From the NCBI GenBank assembly GCA_024648745.1, contig JAHCVB010000001.1, forward strand, positions 62,001 through 126,000: a stretch of DNA of 64,000 bases. The letters run 5' to 3'. Positions 1-11,463 of this stretch are shown piece after piece (within the stretch, counting starts at the first letter, position 1; every line of letters begins with the position of its first letter). The notes under the pieces are model-generated. The model was not told the DNA's origin, made no database searches, and was given only the letters and a program-made list of their open reading frames with translations. This stretch comes from Sodalis sp. Psp (GTDB lineage: Bacteria > Pseudomonadota > Gammaproteobacteria > Enterobacterales > Enterobacteriaceae). Made by a program: the position numbers and the translations under genes.

Positions 1-1095
1 CTTTCTTTGACTGCATTCTCCAGAATGTGCTGCATAGCGATGCTGATAGAAAATTAAATAAGCCAGAGATAGTAACTACATTGTACGATCTTTCAGATCA
101 CAGGCGAATTTTAACCAACCCAAGCTATCAGTCAGTAAGTGCTAAGATGCGGATATTTGCCGTGGTTGAAAGTAATACACTTAGCCGCTGTGAAATACTT
201 CACGCAGGATGGCTTCACATGCTACCAAATTGTCATATTTGTTTTTATCACCAGTTGCACTCTTACGGTATGATGATAATCGTTAAATCGTGTACATAAA
301 TGTCTTTCCAAAATAGGTACGACGGTTTCCAGAGTGATGATGTTGATAATCAAAAGGTGCCCATCGGAAGGACAATTAAACAGCAGCTACTAGTGTTCGT
401 CCCTCAGTTGACGTGATACTTTTGCGCACTTGTTAAAAGATATGTTCAACGTCCACTTTGTTGAAAATAAAAAGGTTATCTATTTCATTATTAATTGAAA
501 ATACTAACGTGAAAAATTAACTCGGTGGTACAGTTCTTCGTTACTTAATCAGGATAGAAATCTAGCAGCATACCATAGGTTGCAAATTCGTTGTGTTTTA
601 TCCCTTGATTAACATTTCGGCAGCCAATTCTCTTTCAGCTGAGCGCATGTATACCACACGGTAAGAGTTTATCTTAATGGTTAATAACGCTCATGGTGGC
701 AAAAGACAGGTAAGCCTGATGTATCAAAATATCAACTGGCAGAGTGATGCGATACGCGTTATTATTAGCAGGCGTTAGCAGGCGATATAGGATAGAAAGT
801 TGTTCGGACGTGATTTCCTTAGATGATAGATGACTGGATGAATTGGTGGATCCCATCATGTTGGTCGTTGTACGTTTTATATATTGGTGGTAAGTTTTGG
901 AGTGGTGGTTTAAAGATGATAACGTGTTCATAATTGATTTTGCAGAGTCAATAAACCGACTTAAGATTAGTTTCTGGCCTGGCTGGATAAATAGGTATAA
1001 TGTTTGTATTATAATATAATTAATTCTATTTTAGACAGAGCCAACAAATAAATCACGCGTAGCTTCAGGAATATAATTCAGCTATTCAGCCGGTT
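1..1095 (-). pseudogene. mfd: mfd relic (transcription-repair coupling factor)
   Basis: Read on the minus strand, 674-931 carries SEQLSILYRLL and LPVDILIHQAYLSFA, which line up with the Mfd N-terminal stretch RLSTLYQL...VPVNTLMQRVCPHSF. Further on, about 560-600 gives NEFATYGMLLDFYP (family EYATRGALLDLFP) and about 460-500 gives NEIDNLFIFNKVD (family DEIDSLRVFDVD). At about 185-220 the match jumps to CEAILREVFHSG (family REAILREILRGG), which lies some 570 residues later in Mfd. The relic therefore has frameshifts, stops and one very large internal deletion removing most of the ATPase core. Its orientation, divergent from lolC, is the E. coli arrangement. Full Mfd is about 1150 residues, so this is certainly dead. 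The 5' boundary near 1095 is approximate, and the relic runs off the left edge. Confidence 0.8.
996..1001 (+). promoter_or_regulatory. possible -10 box of lolCDE
   Basis: A perfect TATAAT lies 160 bases before the lolC start codon, between the decayed mfd relic and lolC. No good -35 hexamer sits 16-18 bases upstream (the best is TTTCTG-like), so this is only a candidate. In AT-rich spacer DNA such a hexamer can arise by chance. Confidence 0.25.
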
Positions 1096-1160
1096 AATAC
1101 TTCCTGATTCACTCATTATCCTTAGTTACTTTACTTTTGTAATCATCCAAATAGAAATTA

Positions 1161-2363
1161 ATGTATCAGCCTATCGTATTATATGTTGGTCTACGCTATA
1201 TGCGCGGACAAGTATCAGACCGCTTTGGTCGTTTTGTCTCCTGGTTTCCTACCAGCGCCATCGCGCTTAGTGTGATGGCGCTGGTAACCATATTATCGGT
1301 GATGAACGGTTTCGAACACAGGCTAGAAAGCAATATTCTCGGGCTTATGCCTCACGCGCTGCTGACCAGCCCTAAAGGGCGACTAGATCCCAAACACATT
1401 CCAGCCTCAGCACCAAATGCACTCATAGGAGTGACACGCACAACGCCATTGACCACTGGAGATGTGGTGTTGCAAAGTGCGCGCAGTGTAGCAGCAGGAG
1501 TTATGCTAGGCATCAACCCAACCGATTTCGAACCGTTGTCACGTTATCTAGTAAATGCCAGTCAGAATGACTTGATAGCCGGTCAGTATCGAGTGATCTT
1601 GGGAAACGAGTTGGCCACAAAGATGAACGTGAAACGCGGCGATCAGTTGCGGCTAATGGTGCCTAGCGCCAGTCAGTTTACGCCAATAGGTCGTATTCCC
1701 AGCCAGCGGTTGTTCACCGTAGCTGGCACTTTCGACGCAAATAGTGAGGTTGATAGTTATCAACTACTAGTCAATCAGCGAGATGCATCACGATTAATGC
1801 GTTATCCAGCTGGTGAAATTACCGGTTGGCGTTTGTGGCTGCAGCCGCTGCTAGCGGTAGAGAAGTTAAGCACCCAACCTCTGCCTGAGGAGGTAGTATG
1901 GAAAGACTGGCGTACCCAAAGGGGTGAATTGTTCCGGGCTGTGCGAATGGAAAAAAATATGATGGGCCTGCTGTTAAGCATGATCACCGCAGTAGCGATA
2001 TTTAATATTATTACCTCGCTCGGACTGCTAGTGATGGAAAAGCAAGCTGAAGTGGCAATTTTTCAAACCCAGGGAATGACTAGCCGCCAGGTAATGCTGG
2101 TGTTTATCATACAAGGAGCTAGCGCTGGCATCATCGGCGTGTTACTCGGCACCGGACTTGGCGTGTTGCTCGCCAGTCAATTTAACCGACTGATGCCGGC
2201 CATTGGAGTGCTACTTGACGGAGCGATGTTACCGGTTGCTATTGAACCACTACAAGTGGTAGTTATTGCTCTGTCAGCAATGGTGCCTGCACTACTTTCT
2301 ACACTTTATCCTTCCTGGTACGCTGCTTCTATTCATCCTATTGAGACTTTAAGATATGTATGA
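1161..2363 (+). CDS. lolC: Lipoprotein-releasing ABC transporter permease LolC
   Basis: Inner-membrane permease of the LolCDE complex, which extracts mature lipoproteins from the inner membrane and hands them to LolA for transport to the outer membrane. The protein is 400 residues (E. coli about 399) and starts [16 protein letters not shown] as in the family. It shows the N-terminal membrane segment around 25-50, a periplasmic domain (about 55-265, with VVLQSARSV and [10 protein letters not shown]), and three C-terminal membrane helices starting around [20 protein letters not shown]. The ATG start follows an AT-rich leader with no strong ribosome site. The stop overlaps the lolD start by 8 bases, so lolC-lolD-lolE are translationally coupled. 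No damage is seen. Keeping this operon shows that outer-membrane lipoproteins such as the Bam and Lol partners are still sorted. Confidence 0.97.
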   Translation: MYQPIVLYVGLRYMRGQVSDRFGRFVSWFPTSAIALSVMALVTILSVMNGFEHRLESNILGLMPHALLTSPKGRLDPKHIPASAPNALIGVTRTTPLTTGDVVLQSARSVAAGVMLGINPTDFEPLSRYLVNASQNDLIAGQYRVILGNELATKMNVKRGDQLRLMVPSASQFTPIGRIPSQRLFTVAGTFDANSEVDSYQLLVNQRDASRLMRYPAGEITGWRLWLQPLLAVEKLSTQPLPEEVVWKDWRTQRGELFRAVRMEKNMMGLLLSMITAVAIFNIITSLGLLVMEKQAEVAIFQTQGMTSRQVMLVFIIQGASAGIIGVLLGTGLGVLLASQFNRLMPAIGVLLDGAMLPVAIEPLQVVVIALSAMVPALLSTLYPSWYAASIHPIETLRYV

Positions 2364-3045
2364 TGCTCCGTTGTTACAGTGTTCCCAACTTAGCAAACGC
2401 TATCAGGAAGGCAAATTTTATATCGACGTATTTCGTGATGTTAGCTTCACACTGCATTCTGGAGAAATGATGGCAATTGTTGGCAGCTCTGGTTCCGGAA
2501 AAAGTACACTGCTGCACCTTTTAGGTGGTCTGGATGAGCCGACCAGTGGCGAAGTGATTTTTGAAGGTCAGACATTGAATACGCTCTCTTCTACAGAACG
2601 CGCCACGATGCGCAACCGCAGATTGGGGTTTATTTACCAGTTTCATCATTTACTGCCGGATTTCTCTGCACTGGAGAACGTGGCAATGCCGATGTTAATA
2701 GGAGGCACCAGAGCGACTCAGGCAAAGGAGGCAGCACAAGAGATGCTAGCTGCAGTCGGGCTTGAGAAACGTGGCTACCACCGTCCTGCTGAGCTTTCTG
2801 GCGGTGAGCGACAGCGAGTTGCCATCGCTCGTGCGCTAGCGAATCATCCTGCGTTAGTTTTAGCTGACGAGCCGACCGGCAACTTAGACCAGCGAAATGC
2901 TGATAATATCTTTAAATTGCTTGTCGAGCTGAGTATTCGCCAAGGCACCGCTTTCCTTGTGGTGACTCATGATTTACAGTCGGCAAAACGATTGCAACGG
3001 CAGTTGGAAATGCGCGATGGCTCTCTGCTAGAAGTCGCACAATGA
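2356..3045 (+). CDS. lolD: Lipoprotein-releasing ABC transporter ATPase LolD
   Basis: Cytoplasmic ATPase of LolCDE; it powers lipoprotein release from the inner membrane. Its 229 residues match the family's usual length (about 230). Visible motifs are the Walker A loop GSSGSGKST at 43-51, the Q-loop in [12 protein letters not shown], the signature [15 protein letters not shown], Walker [13 protein letters not shown] and the switch histidine in VVTHD. The start ATG lies inside the end of lolC and the stop overlaps the lolE ATG (ATGA), giving a tightly coupled three-gene operon. All catalytic motifs are intact. Confidence 0.97.
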   Translation: MYDAPLLQCSQLSKRYQEGKFYIDVFRDVSFTLHSGEMMAIVGSSGSGKSTLLHLLGGLDEPTSGEVIFEGQTLNTLSSTERATMRNRRLGFIYQFHHLLPDFSALENVAMPMLIGGTRATQAKEAAQEMLAAVGLEKRGYHRPAELSGGERQRVAIARALANHPALVLADEPTGNLDQRNADNIFKLLVELSIRQGTAFLVVTHDLQSAKRLQRQLEMRDGSLLEVAQ

Positions 3046-4292
3046 GCATGCCGTTGTCATTGCAAATTGCGCTTCGTTTTAGTCGAGGACGGCGGCATTG
3101 CGGTATAGTATCACTAATTTCAGTTATCTCCACTATCAGTATCACACTGGGTGTCTCAGTGTTAATTATTGCTTTGAGCGCCATAAATGGATTTGAGCGC
3201 GAGCTAAACAACCGTATTTTAGCGGTGGTGCCGCACGGTGAAATTGAACCCGTTGATCCACCATTTGCTGATTGGAAAATGGTGATAAAACGAGTTGAAC
3301 AGGTGCCTGGCATCCTTGCTGCAGCGCCCTATTTGAATTTTACTGGTCTGGTGGAGCGCGATGATAAGTTACAAACCATCCGAGTAAAAGGTGTCGATTC
3401 GATTCAAGAATCGCGGCTGAGCGCGCTGCCACGCTACGTTCATGGCGATGACTGGCAGCGTTTTCAGTCTGGTAAGCAGAAGATCATCATTGGTAAAGGT
3501 GTTGCAGACACGTTACAAGTCAAACAAGGTGATTGGCTGACAGTCATAATCCCCAACAGCGATCCACAAATACAAATGAAGCTGCTGCAACCAAAACGTA
3601 TCCATCTACAGATCGACGGTATCCTGGCGCTGAACGGCCAATTGGATCGTAACTTTGCAATGGTGCCGCTAGAGGACGCCCAGCAGTATCTGCAACGGAG
3701 TCAGGACATTGACGGTATCGCTGTTAAGGTCGGTGATGTGTTTAATGCCAATAAGCTGATGCGGCATGCAGGAGAAGCAACTAACACTCATGTTAAAATA
3801 CGCAGTTGGATTAGTTCCTATGGCTACATGTATCGTGATGTCCAGACGATTCGCGCCATCGTGTATCTGGCGATGGTGTTAGTGATAGGTGTTGCCTGTT
3901 TCAATATCGTTTCCACGTTAATGGTGGCGGTGAAAAATAAAAGCGCCGATATTGCGATTTTACGCACTCTTGGAATGCAAGACAGGTTAACTCGTGCTAT
4001 CTTTATTTGGTATGGCTTACTGACAGGTCTAAGTGGTAGCCTGATAGGAGTGGCTACCGGCATGCTGATAGCGCCTAATTTAACTATTATGGTCAAAGGA
4101 CTGGAGCATCTACTGGGTCACCGGTTGTTATCTAGAGATATCTATTTTATCGATTTTTTACCAACTGAGCTGCGCTGGGTAAACATCATAAGTGTATTGA
4201 TTACAACACTTCTGCTTAGTCTTCTGGCAAGCTGGTACCCAGCGTGGCGTGCAAGTCTCATCGCGCCATCCCGGGTGTTAAGCATCCAATAA
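3042..4292 (+). CDS. lolE: Lipoprotein-releasing ABC transporter permease LolE
   Basis: Second permease of LolCDE, the partner that binds lipoprotein substrate, in the inner membrane. The length of 416 residues matches E. coli LolE (about 414). It has an N-terminal membrane segment ([25 protein letters not shown], about 23-47), a large periplasmic domain, and three C-terminal helices beginning near [22 protein letters not shown]. It begins in the ATGA overlap with lolD. Downstream there is no nagK or cobB as in E. coli; the spacer leads into phoQ and phoP relics. No frameshift or internal stop is seen. Confidence 0.97.
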   Translation: MSMPLSLQIALRFSRGRRHCGIVSLISVISTISITLGVSVLIIALSAINGFERELNNRILAVVPHGEIEPVDPPFADWKMVIKRVEQVPGILAAAPYLNFTGLVERDDKLQTIRVKGVDSIQESRLSALPRYVHGDDWQRFQSGKQKIIIGKGVADTLQVKQGDWLTVIIPNSDPQIQMKLLQPKRIHLQIDGILALNGQLDRNFAMVPLEDAQQYLQRSQDIDGIAVKVGDVFNANKLMRHAGEATNTHVKIRSWISSYGYMYRDVQTIRAIVYLAMVLVIGVACFNIVSTLMVAVKNKSADIAILRTLGMQDRLTRAIFIWYGLLTGLSGSLIGVATGMLIAPNLTIMVKGLEHLLGHRLLSRDIYFIDFLPTELRWVNIISVLITTLLLSLLASWYPAWRASLIAPSRVLSIQ

Positions 4293-4562
4293 GATCGCAT
4301 TTTGAGGGAAATTCTAAGGGAAATACAATATATTTTCTGGATTCCATATGTGCTAATTTCGATACACTTAGTCCCAAGATAATAAATATATCACACTAAA
4401 TCGAAGTGGTGGCCGCCGGAGGCTGAAAAAGAGATCATTAAACTACCTACCTAGTAGAATAATCGATTGCATGAAGTCATCCCAAATACAGGGGCAGTTT
4501 AGAGGAATTGTAACAGATTAGCTGAGGCGCGCTAACAAGATAAGGTCCTTATTGAGGGTGTC
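4293..4562. other. Spacer between lolE and the phoQ relic
   Basis: No gene, RNA or convincing hairpin is visible. In related genomes this interval can hold several genes (for example cobB and the potABCD-pepT region in E. coli); none is recognisable here. Confidence 0.5.
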
Positions 4563-5720
4563 TCAGTCGTCTTCTGGGGTTTCGGGATCAGTTAGTTGCT
4601 TGAAGATGATTTCTAACAGCGCTCCGACGAGAGCGATTTTGCCAATGACGATCTGGAAGTTCCAAACCTTGGCAGGTCGAAGCGTAAGCGTGCATTTTGC
4701 TCTAAGATGTCAAGACCATTTTATCTTTAATAATAACATACAACACGTTTTCCTCTCTTTTGCTAACCGAAGCAAATTCCAGGCAGTGTTTTCAGGAGTT
4801 ATCTAGAAAATTGCCCATAACTTCCATAAAATCGTTTTTCTCACCTCGCAACGTGAGTTGCGGTGAGGCCCAGAGAAAAGGAGCCTTACGCTAGTAGGAC
4901 TGTATCCAATACTGCGTACAAATTATTTAGCAGCGGTGATATATACGGAATGTAACTTGCGGTTCATCACATTGAGATTTGAATGAACGGCAGTGCGATG
5001 TAAGTAATAGTCAATCTGTTGGGGAATATGATCGATGAAGCTTTCTATAACTAGTTTCGTGAAGTACGCAAGGAGCATAGTGTTGCTTGCAGCAGCACCG
5101 TCAGCGGTGTTTTCAATCTGTGGGTCGATCTAACAGAGTAGATAGAGTGCTATTCCTAATAGCATTGACATTCATTGTTCAATAGGATGTTTAAATCTTA
5201 AACTAAAATACCCAGACCGCGCAGCGGGTTTTTATCTAGACGCTCTATACTTATCACTCTTCAATTCGTCTACTTGTTTTACTAGATTTTTGATTGTCAG
5301 TTACTCCAGCATTATAGAGTCACAGTAGAGGCACCACTGAAAGAAAATGGACCAGCAGCAAAGTTTAACCCTTTCTAGACCAGATCGGTTGTCCTGCAGC
5401 TTATGAGGTATGGTATCCACTACAACAGTGATCAGAGGTGGCAAGGCGACCGGTAGCTTGCTGATAGCAGTTTACCGCCGAATAAGTCAGGGCATTGTCG
5501 GCTCTACTGTTGAGTTGTTCAGACATACTTGGGCGCTGGAATTGTTTTCTATACCATAACAGCACTGCAGGTGTTGTAGATCTTTATCAAGTTCAAAAAA
5601 TGCTCTGGTTAGCCAATCCTGCTAAAGACGACGAGATCCCAATGCTGGTGCGCAGCGCTGACACCAGAGGATATGGACATTTTCATCATAAAATTAGCAC
5701 CAGCGATTTTCCGCAGACAG
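4563..5720 (-). pseudogene. phoQ: phoQ relic (PhoP-PhoQ sensor kinase)
   Basis: Minus-strand reading gives dispersed PhoQ matches in the right order. About 5560-5610 gives QDWLTRAFFELDKDL, like the sensor domain. About 5060-5120 resembles the HSLKTPLAVLQSTLRSLR block in a broken frame. About 4990-5045 gives DHIPQQIDYYLHR, matching ISRISQQIGYYLHRAS of the histidine kinase. The end, about 4563-4680, gives GALLEIIFKQLTDPETPEDD, matching the C-terminal GGARMEVIFGRQ. Many stops and frameshifts separate these blocks and some sequence is missing (1158 bases against about 1460). It follows the phoP relic in the normal phoP-phoQ operon order. The magnesium, antimicrobial-peptide and acid sensing regulon is therefore gone. 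Confidence 0.8.
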
Positions 5721-5721
5721 C

Positions 5722-6250
5722 CCATTAACACGTTGATAGTGTGACCATATCGCAACGTCGGGATAAAGTTGCAAGCATTGGCAAGTCCTTGCTAACGAGT
5801 TTTCCGGCGTTGCGTATCGCTGTCTCAATAATAGTATATCCAAACGCAGTAATAAGTCTGATGTTAACATAGTTAATTATGAATTCACGCCGAGAAAGAT
5901 TGATTAAGGAAGGCAGCAACTTGATTATCTGGGACGCTAAACCGCTATTGCGGCGTATCACATCCCTGCATGCGAGCTACTACTTCTTCCAAATGAAACC
6001 GGGGCTTAGTGTGACATAATCGCTAGCTCCAGCTTTCTCTGTTCAGTAAGCGCTAGCAACGAGACTTTTACCTGATGGCTAACTACTTCTGGCAGATAAA
6101 ACTAATCTTCAATTAGGTAAGTCCAGGTCAACGATGGGCTATGTTTGGTGGGTGCCCATTTAGACAATAGTCCACTTCCCTGGAGTCCTTGGCGGCACCC
6201 ACCTGATGCTCTACTTCACACATCTGTACCATCAGATGTGATGACAGAGG
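5722..6250 (-). pseudogene. phoP: phoP relic (response regulator)
   Basis: The block at 5760-5961 on the minus strand reads [38 protein letters not shown] and GKLVSKD, an almost residue-by-residue match to the DNA-binding half of PhoP ([45 protein letters not shown]). Upstream in other frames are [10 protein letters not shown] (family HIEEVMARMQA) and AGASDYVT (family AGADDYVTKPF), then a broken receiver domain. At least two frameshifts and several stops kill the gene, and the C-terminal part after VSKD is also scrambled. It lies directly downstream of purB, as in E. coli. Confidence 0.9.
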
Positions 6251-6258
6251 AAAATATC

Positions 6259-7770
<1,512 letters not shown>

Positions 7771-7799
7771 TTAGCTTCTTTAAACAATCGGTTGTGGCT

Positions 7800-8371
7800 A
7801 AATATCAGTTGTAATCTTCCGCGCCTGCCTGATGCCACAATACGGCGGAGCGAACGCCAGACAGCAGTACAGCGCGAACTTTAGCCTGGATCTTAGGGTC
7901 TTGTAACACCGTTGGCACACCAGTAAGCTAAATGCGTGGTCTGAGTGGACTGATAATGTCCATATAAATGTCCGCCATCGCCTTAGTAAAAGTATCGAAT
8001 ACTAAACCAAAATGGATAAGCTGTTGGTCAAGGGCACTAATACGCTGTCTTAGTTTCGCCTGAGCGCTGCGGTTTCCATTTAGCTTGCACTCAAGCACTA
8101 TTAAACCAAGCGTGTACTGAGTTAACTCACCACCAAAACCTTTGTGCAAAGACTCATTTAGCACGCCTTACAATGTTTCAAGCCCTATCCGAAGATGGCT
8201 TGGATTGTCGCCATAGACCGCGCGTACCGATGGTGGATTCAGATCCAGAAGACTTTGTAGCGAAACACGCAGCGCTTGTTCGTCGCACTGACGCTGATGA
8301 GCGAGCTGCTGGACCAGCTGTGCACTCTGGCAAATACCCGCCAGCGTAATATCGAAATAATTTTTGGTCAA
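7800..8371 (-). pseudogene. hflD: hflD relic (lysogeny regulator)
   Basis: Three frames together give HflD. First 8168-8371 ([24 protein letters not shown], then [17 protein letters not shown] and LRIGLETL). Then 7928-8164 (GGELTQYTLGLIVLE, DIYMDIISPLRPRI). Then about 7800-7925 ([19 protein letters not shown] and SAVLWHQAG). E. coli HflD has the same blocks in one 213-residue frame. Here there are at least two frameshifts; a codon pair is missing in the DITLALAGIC stretch, and the start codon is TTG or lost. It sits between mnmA and purB as in E. coli. Dead, although each piece is still well conserved, so inactivation looks fairly recent. Confidence 0.92.
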
Positions 8372-8429
8372 GATGACTCCTGTGTTCTTCTCTGAAGTTA
8401 AGGCCACCTTTCTTGTGCTCAATGAAATA

Positions 8430-8555
8430 TCATTCGGCACCGGTTCCGCCGATTTGTAAAGGCTTTACGATTGTGCCATTAAAGAGCTGTGCAAACACAT
8501 TAGCAAAGGTAGCGCCGCTGGCACAGACAAACAATAGTATAAATCCCAACACCAA
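8430..8555 (-). CDS. Possible 41-residue secreted or membrane peptide between mnmA and the hflD relic
   Basis: A short frame with a TTG (8555) or GTG (8552) start encodes [18 protein letters not shown], a good hydrophobic signal-like segment with an AxA-type end, then [20 protein letters not shown]. It overlaps the mnmA stop. I do not recognise it. It could be a real small gene, a remnant of a longer 5' region, or chance. The lack of an ATG and of a clear ribosome site argues for caution. Confidence 0.2.
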   Translation of the reverse strand: MVLGFILLFVCASGATFANVFAQLFNGTIVKPLQIGGTGAE

Positions 8556-8557
8556 AT

Positions 8558-9667
8558 TTACTGCATCAGCGGTTGGCGTGTTTCAATCACCCCACCGCCA
8601 AGACAGCGTTCTGCCATATAAAAAACTGCTGACTGACCCGGTGTCACAGCGGCTACCGGATGACCGAAGGTGACTTGCAAACGCTCGTCCGACTGTGGGG
8701 TCACCAAGCAGTCGATATCCAGCTGCCGGTAGCGATTTTTCACCGTACAGCGCAGCGGTGCTACTAGCGGCTCTCGGTCCACCCAATACAACTGGCCGGC
8801 GATAAGACCGGTAGACATTAGGCGCGGATGCTCGTGCCCCTGAGCAATAACTAGCTGGTTTTTAGCTAGATCTTTGTCTACTACATACCAAGGATCAGCG
8901 CTGCCATTGCGAATGCCGCCGATGCCCAATCCTTTACGCTGGCCTAGCGTATAGTACATCAGCCCTTGATGGTGGCCAACTTTCTGGCCGTCCACCGCGA
9001 TGATCTCTCCAGGTTGCGTTGGCAAGTAACGGCCTAGGAAATCATGGAATTTCCGCTTGCCGATGAAACAAATTCCGGTGGAATCCTTCTTAGCGGCAGT
9101 TGCCAGATCCAGCTGAGCAGCGATACGGCGCACTTCTGATTTAACTAATTTGCCGACCGGGAATAGGCATCGTGCGATTTGACGGTGGCCCAAGGCATAA
9201 AGAAAATAGCTTTGGTCCTTATTATCATCTACACCACGCAGTAGCCGGCTTTTTCCGTCCACGTCGGCACGGCGGACATAGTGACCTGTTGCGATATAGT
9301 TGCCTCCTAGCTCCTCGGAGGCGAATTCCAAAAAAGCTTTAAACTTAATTTCTCTATTGCACAAAACATCTGGATTGGGCGTGCGGCCCGCCTGGTATTC
9401 GGCGAGAAAGACTTGAAAAACGTTATCCCAATATTCGGCAGCAAAATTGACAGTATGTAGGGTAATTCCTAGTTTATCACATACCGCCTGGGCATCTGCC
9501 AGATCGCTTGCCACAGTGCAATATTCTTCGTTATCATCTTCCTCCCAGTTTTTCATGAATAGTCCTTCCACATGATAACCCTGTTGCTGCAGCAACCAGG
9601 CGGAGACAGAAGAGTCGACACCTCCAGACATACCGATTATTACTTTTTGTTGAGTATTATTAAGCAT
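8558..9667 (-). CDS. mnmA: tRNA-uridine 2-sulfurtransferase MnmA
   Basis: ATP-dependent enzyme that makes the 2-thio group of wobble U34 in tRNAs for Lys, Glu and Gln, taking sulfur from the IscS-TusABCDE relay. With the ATG at 9667 it has 369 residues (E. coli 368) and begins [20 protein letters not shown]; an in-frame TTG 24 bases further upstream is unlikely to be the start. The P-loop SGGVDSS, the catalytic cysteines in [12 protein letters not shown] and [13 protein letters not shown], and the C-terminal [11 protein letters not shown] and [11 protein letters not shown] blocks are all present. Its usual neighbours nudJ (upstream) and hflD (downstream) are relics, so this gene has been kept alone. 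Confidence 0.96.
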   Translation of the reverse strand: MLNNTQQKVIIGMSGGVDSSVSAWLLQQQGYHVEGLFMKNWEEDDNEEYCTVASDLADAQAVCDKLGITLHTVNFAAEYWDNVFQVFLAEYQAGRTPNPDVLCNREIKFKAFLEFASEELGGNYIATGHYVRRADVDGKSRLLRGVDDNKDQSYFLYALGHRQIARCLFPVGKLVKSEVRRIAAQLDLATAAKKDSTGICFIGKRKFHDFLGRYLPTQPGEIIAVDGQKVGHHQGLMYYTLGQRKGLGIGGIRNGSADPWYVVDKDLAKNQLVIAQGHEHPRLMSTGLIAGQLYWVDREPLVAPLRCTVKNRYRQLDIDCLVTPQSDERLQVTFGHPVAAVTPGQSAVFYMAERCLGGGVIETRQPLMQ

Positions 9668-9749
9668 GGAATTCTCAAAAACAGAATGCAAGGCACGGTC
9701 AATTCAGGGAAACATTTTATCATGTTTGAACTTTGGTCTGCCACCTTCC

Positions 9750-9850
9750 ATCCGCGAGAGAGTAAAATAGGCCAGTTAAATGTTGCGCACTGATCCAACA
9801 ACAAATGTACACCGCATTGATAGCAGAGAAGGAAAGGCTCTTTGCTGTCA
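9750..9850 (-). pseudogene. nudJ: nudJ C-terminal relic (Nudix phosphatase)
   Basis: The minus strand reads LLCYQCGVHLLLDQCATFNWPI, which resembles the NudJ C-terminus ([24 protein letters not shown]). NudJ lies just upstream of mnmA in E. coli, so the position fits. The Nudix box itself is not recognisable in the flanking DNA. Assignment rests on a short match plus synteny. Confidence 0.5.
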
Positions 9851-9870
9851 GCTTTGCTCGCAGAAGACTT

Positions 9871-11463
9871 GTTTTTCTTACGTAGAGGTAGCGTTATTTT
9901 ATCTGCTGGGAAATAGTCAAGCTTTTAGTATTGCTGATTAGTTTCGTCACTGACATAAAAATACAATGCTGTGCTTACTGAAACTATGTTGACAGCTATT
10001 TAACCCTGAGATCTATGCTCCTATGGAACAATTTTCTGCCAAATGCGGTAGCTAGAAGTATCTTTTTTTACCAATTATTCTCGATTTTTGAGAAATTATA
10101 TTATGATAATAACGTAATTTTACTCAAACAAGTGCACTCAACGTCTCACTCAGTAGTTATCTTTTCAACACTTCCTGTTTAATGTAGCAATGAAACTAAC
10201 ATAGAATTACTACAGACTAATCTAAATGCTGGTTGCTCTTCATTCTGGAAAACCATAAATTTCGGGTTCGATAGCATATAATAATGCACTGATTTAAGAC
10301 AATGTTTCTAGAATTGGGTTTAGTTTATACTATTAATTAACATATACGTTATGAATTTTACAAAGGCGAACTGTTTTTATTTTATTTCTTTTCTTAATCC
10401 CAGCATTGGCACAGGTGTGCCATTAGTATACATTTTCCAAATATTCATAAACTTATTAGTAAAATTTTTCTTCTAGCAGTGCTATTAGCTAAAGTTGAAC
10501 ACTCACTAGTAGTCGCCCATAGGATTTTAACTTTATTTATTATGTTGGCTACAAAAATAAATAGATAGCCGGATGTAGATTTTTCAGAATGAGCTAGATT
10601 TATTATCTAGGTCGTTGAACACCTTGCCTACAACGGTGATACTAGTGACCAGACACGTGCAAGTTAATTCATCTTCACGTTTAACATTAAATAGATGTAA
10701 TTTAAACTACTGAGGAATGCTCTAAAAATGATATGCCCTTATTTTATGGTAGGGTAAGGAAACAGCGGACTAACTAATGTGTATGGTCTACAAAAAATTT
10801 AGGATAGTGAATATAAAATACTTAAATAAAAATAAATTATGAATACTTTTCATTAAAATTGATATTTAGTTTATTAAAACTATATTACTACTCTACATCA
10901 TAACCATAATATACAATGAATCATGTGTGAAATTTTTAATTATAACATATTTTTAATGTTAGTCAGCCACTACCATTTAGAGTCAATTAAGAGAGAGAAT
11001 ATCATTGATACTATGTTGATGCTATACGCCCATACATCATATCCGTATTCTTAAATAATCTGGACTGGGCAGAGGAGTATATTCTGTTTAAACCTTGGCT
11101 CAGTCAGCCCACCAAAGTGGAGACTCTCCGGCAAGCTGCTGGCTGATGACCAATTCTTGTGGTATCTTTTAATAAAGGAAGCCTATTGTGCTAATCTATA
11201 TCAAAATACGTCAACAATTTTTTATTTAAACATGCCTGATAGGTGATATTTATCAATCATTAAAGATACCATAAGATACAGTATTGTTATTGCGGCTGAG
11301 TTGCAACAACTTCCAGAACTTTTTGCTAAGCCGTCACCGGTCGTGAAGTATCGGATGATCGATCTGTGGAATAACCCATTAGGACAGACGTATTCCAGTT
11401 AGGCTACGCACAATAAAATTTCGACGTTACTTATCTCCCTAGTGCTTCTTTACACCAGAGAAG
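9871..11463. other. Long AT-rich decayed spacer, no gene recognised
   Basis: About 1.6 kb with very high AT content, many stops in all frames and no ribosome sites leading into long frames. Two short plus-strand peptides look gene-like: LDWAEEYILFKPWLSQPT near 11060-11135 and IAAELQQLPELFAKPSP near 11290-11345, with VKYRMIDLWNNPLGQTY following. I cannot assign them. In E. coli the genes to the left (about 25 min) and to the right (about 52 min) are far apart, so an ancestral rearrangement point probably lies here. Confidence 0.6.

Noticed and set aside
27-299. 90-residue plus-strand frame at the left edge
   Set aside because: No ribosome site or family likeness, and the minus strand carries an Mfd block (CEAILREVFHSG).
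674-931. 85-residue minus-strand frame as a new small gene
   Set aside because: It aligns with an N-terminal stretch of Mfd and is flanked by further Mfd fragments in other frames, so it is part of a pseudogene.
5495-5728. 77-residue plus-strand frame as a gene
   Set aside because: The opposite strand here reads PhoQ-like sequence; the plus frame is a shadow.
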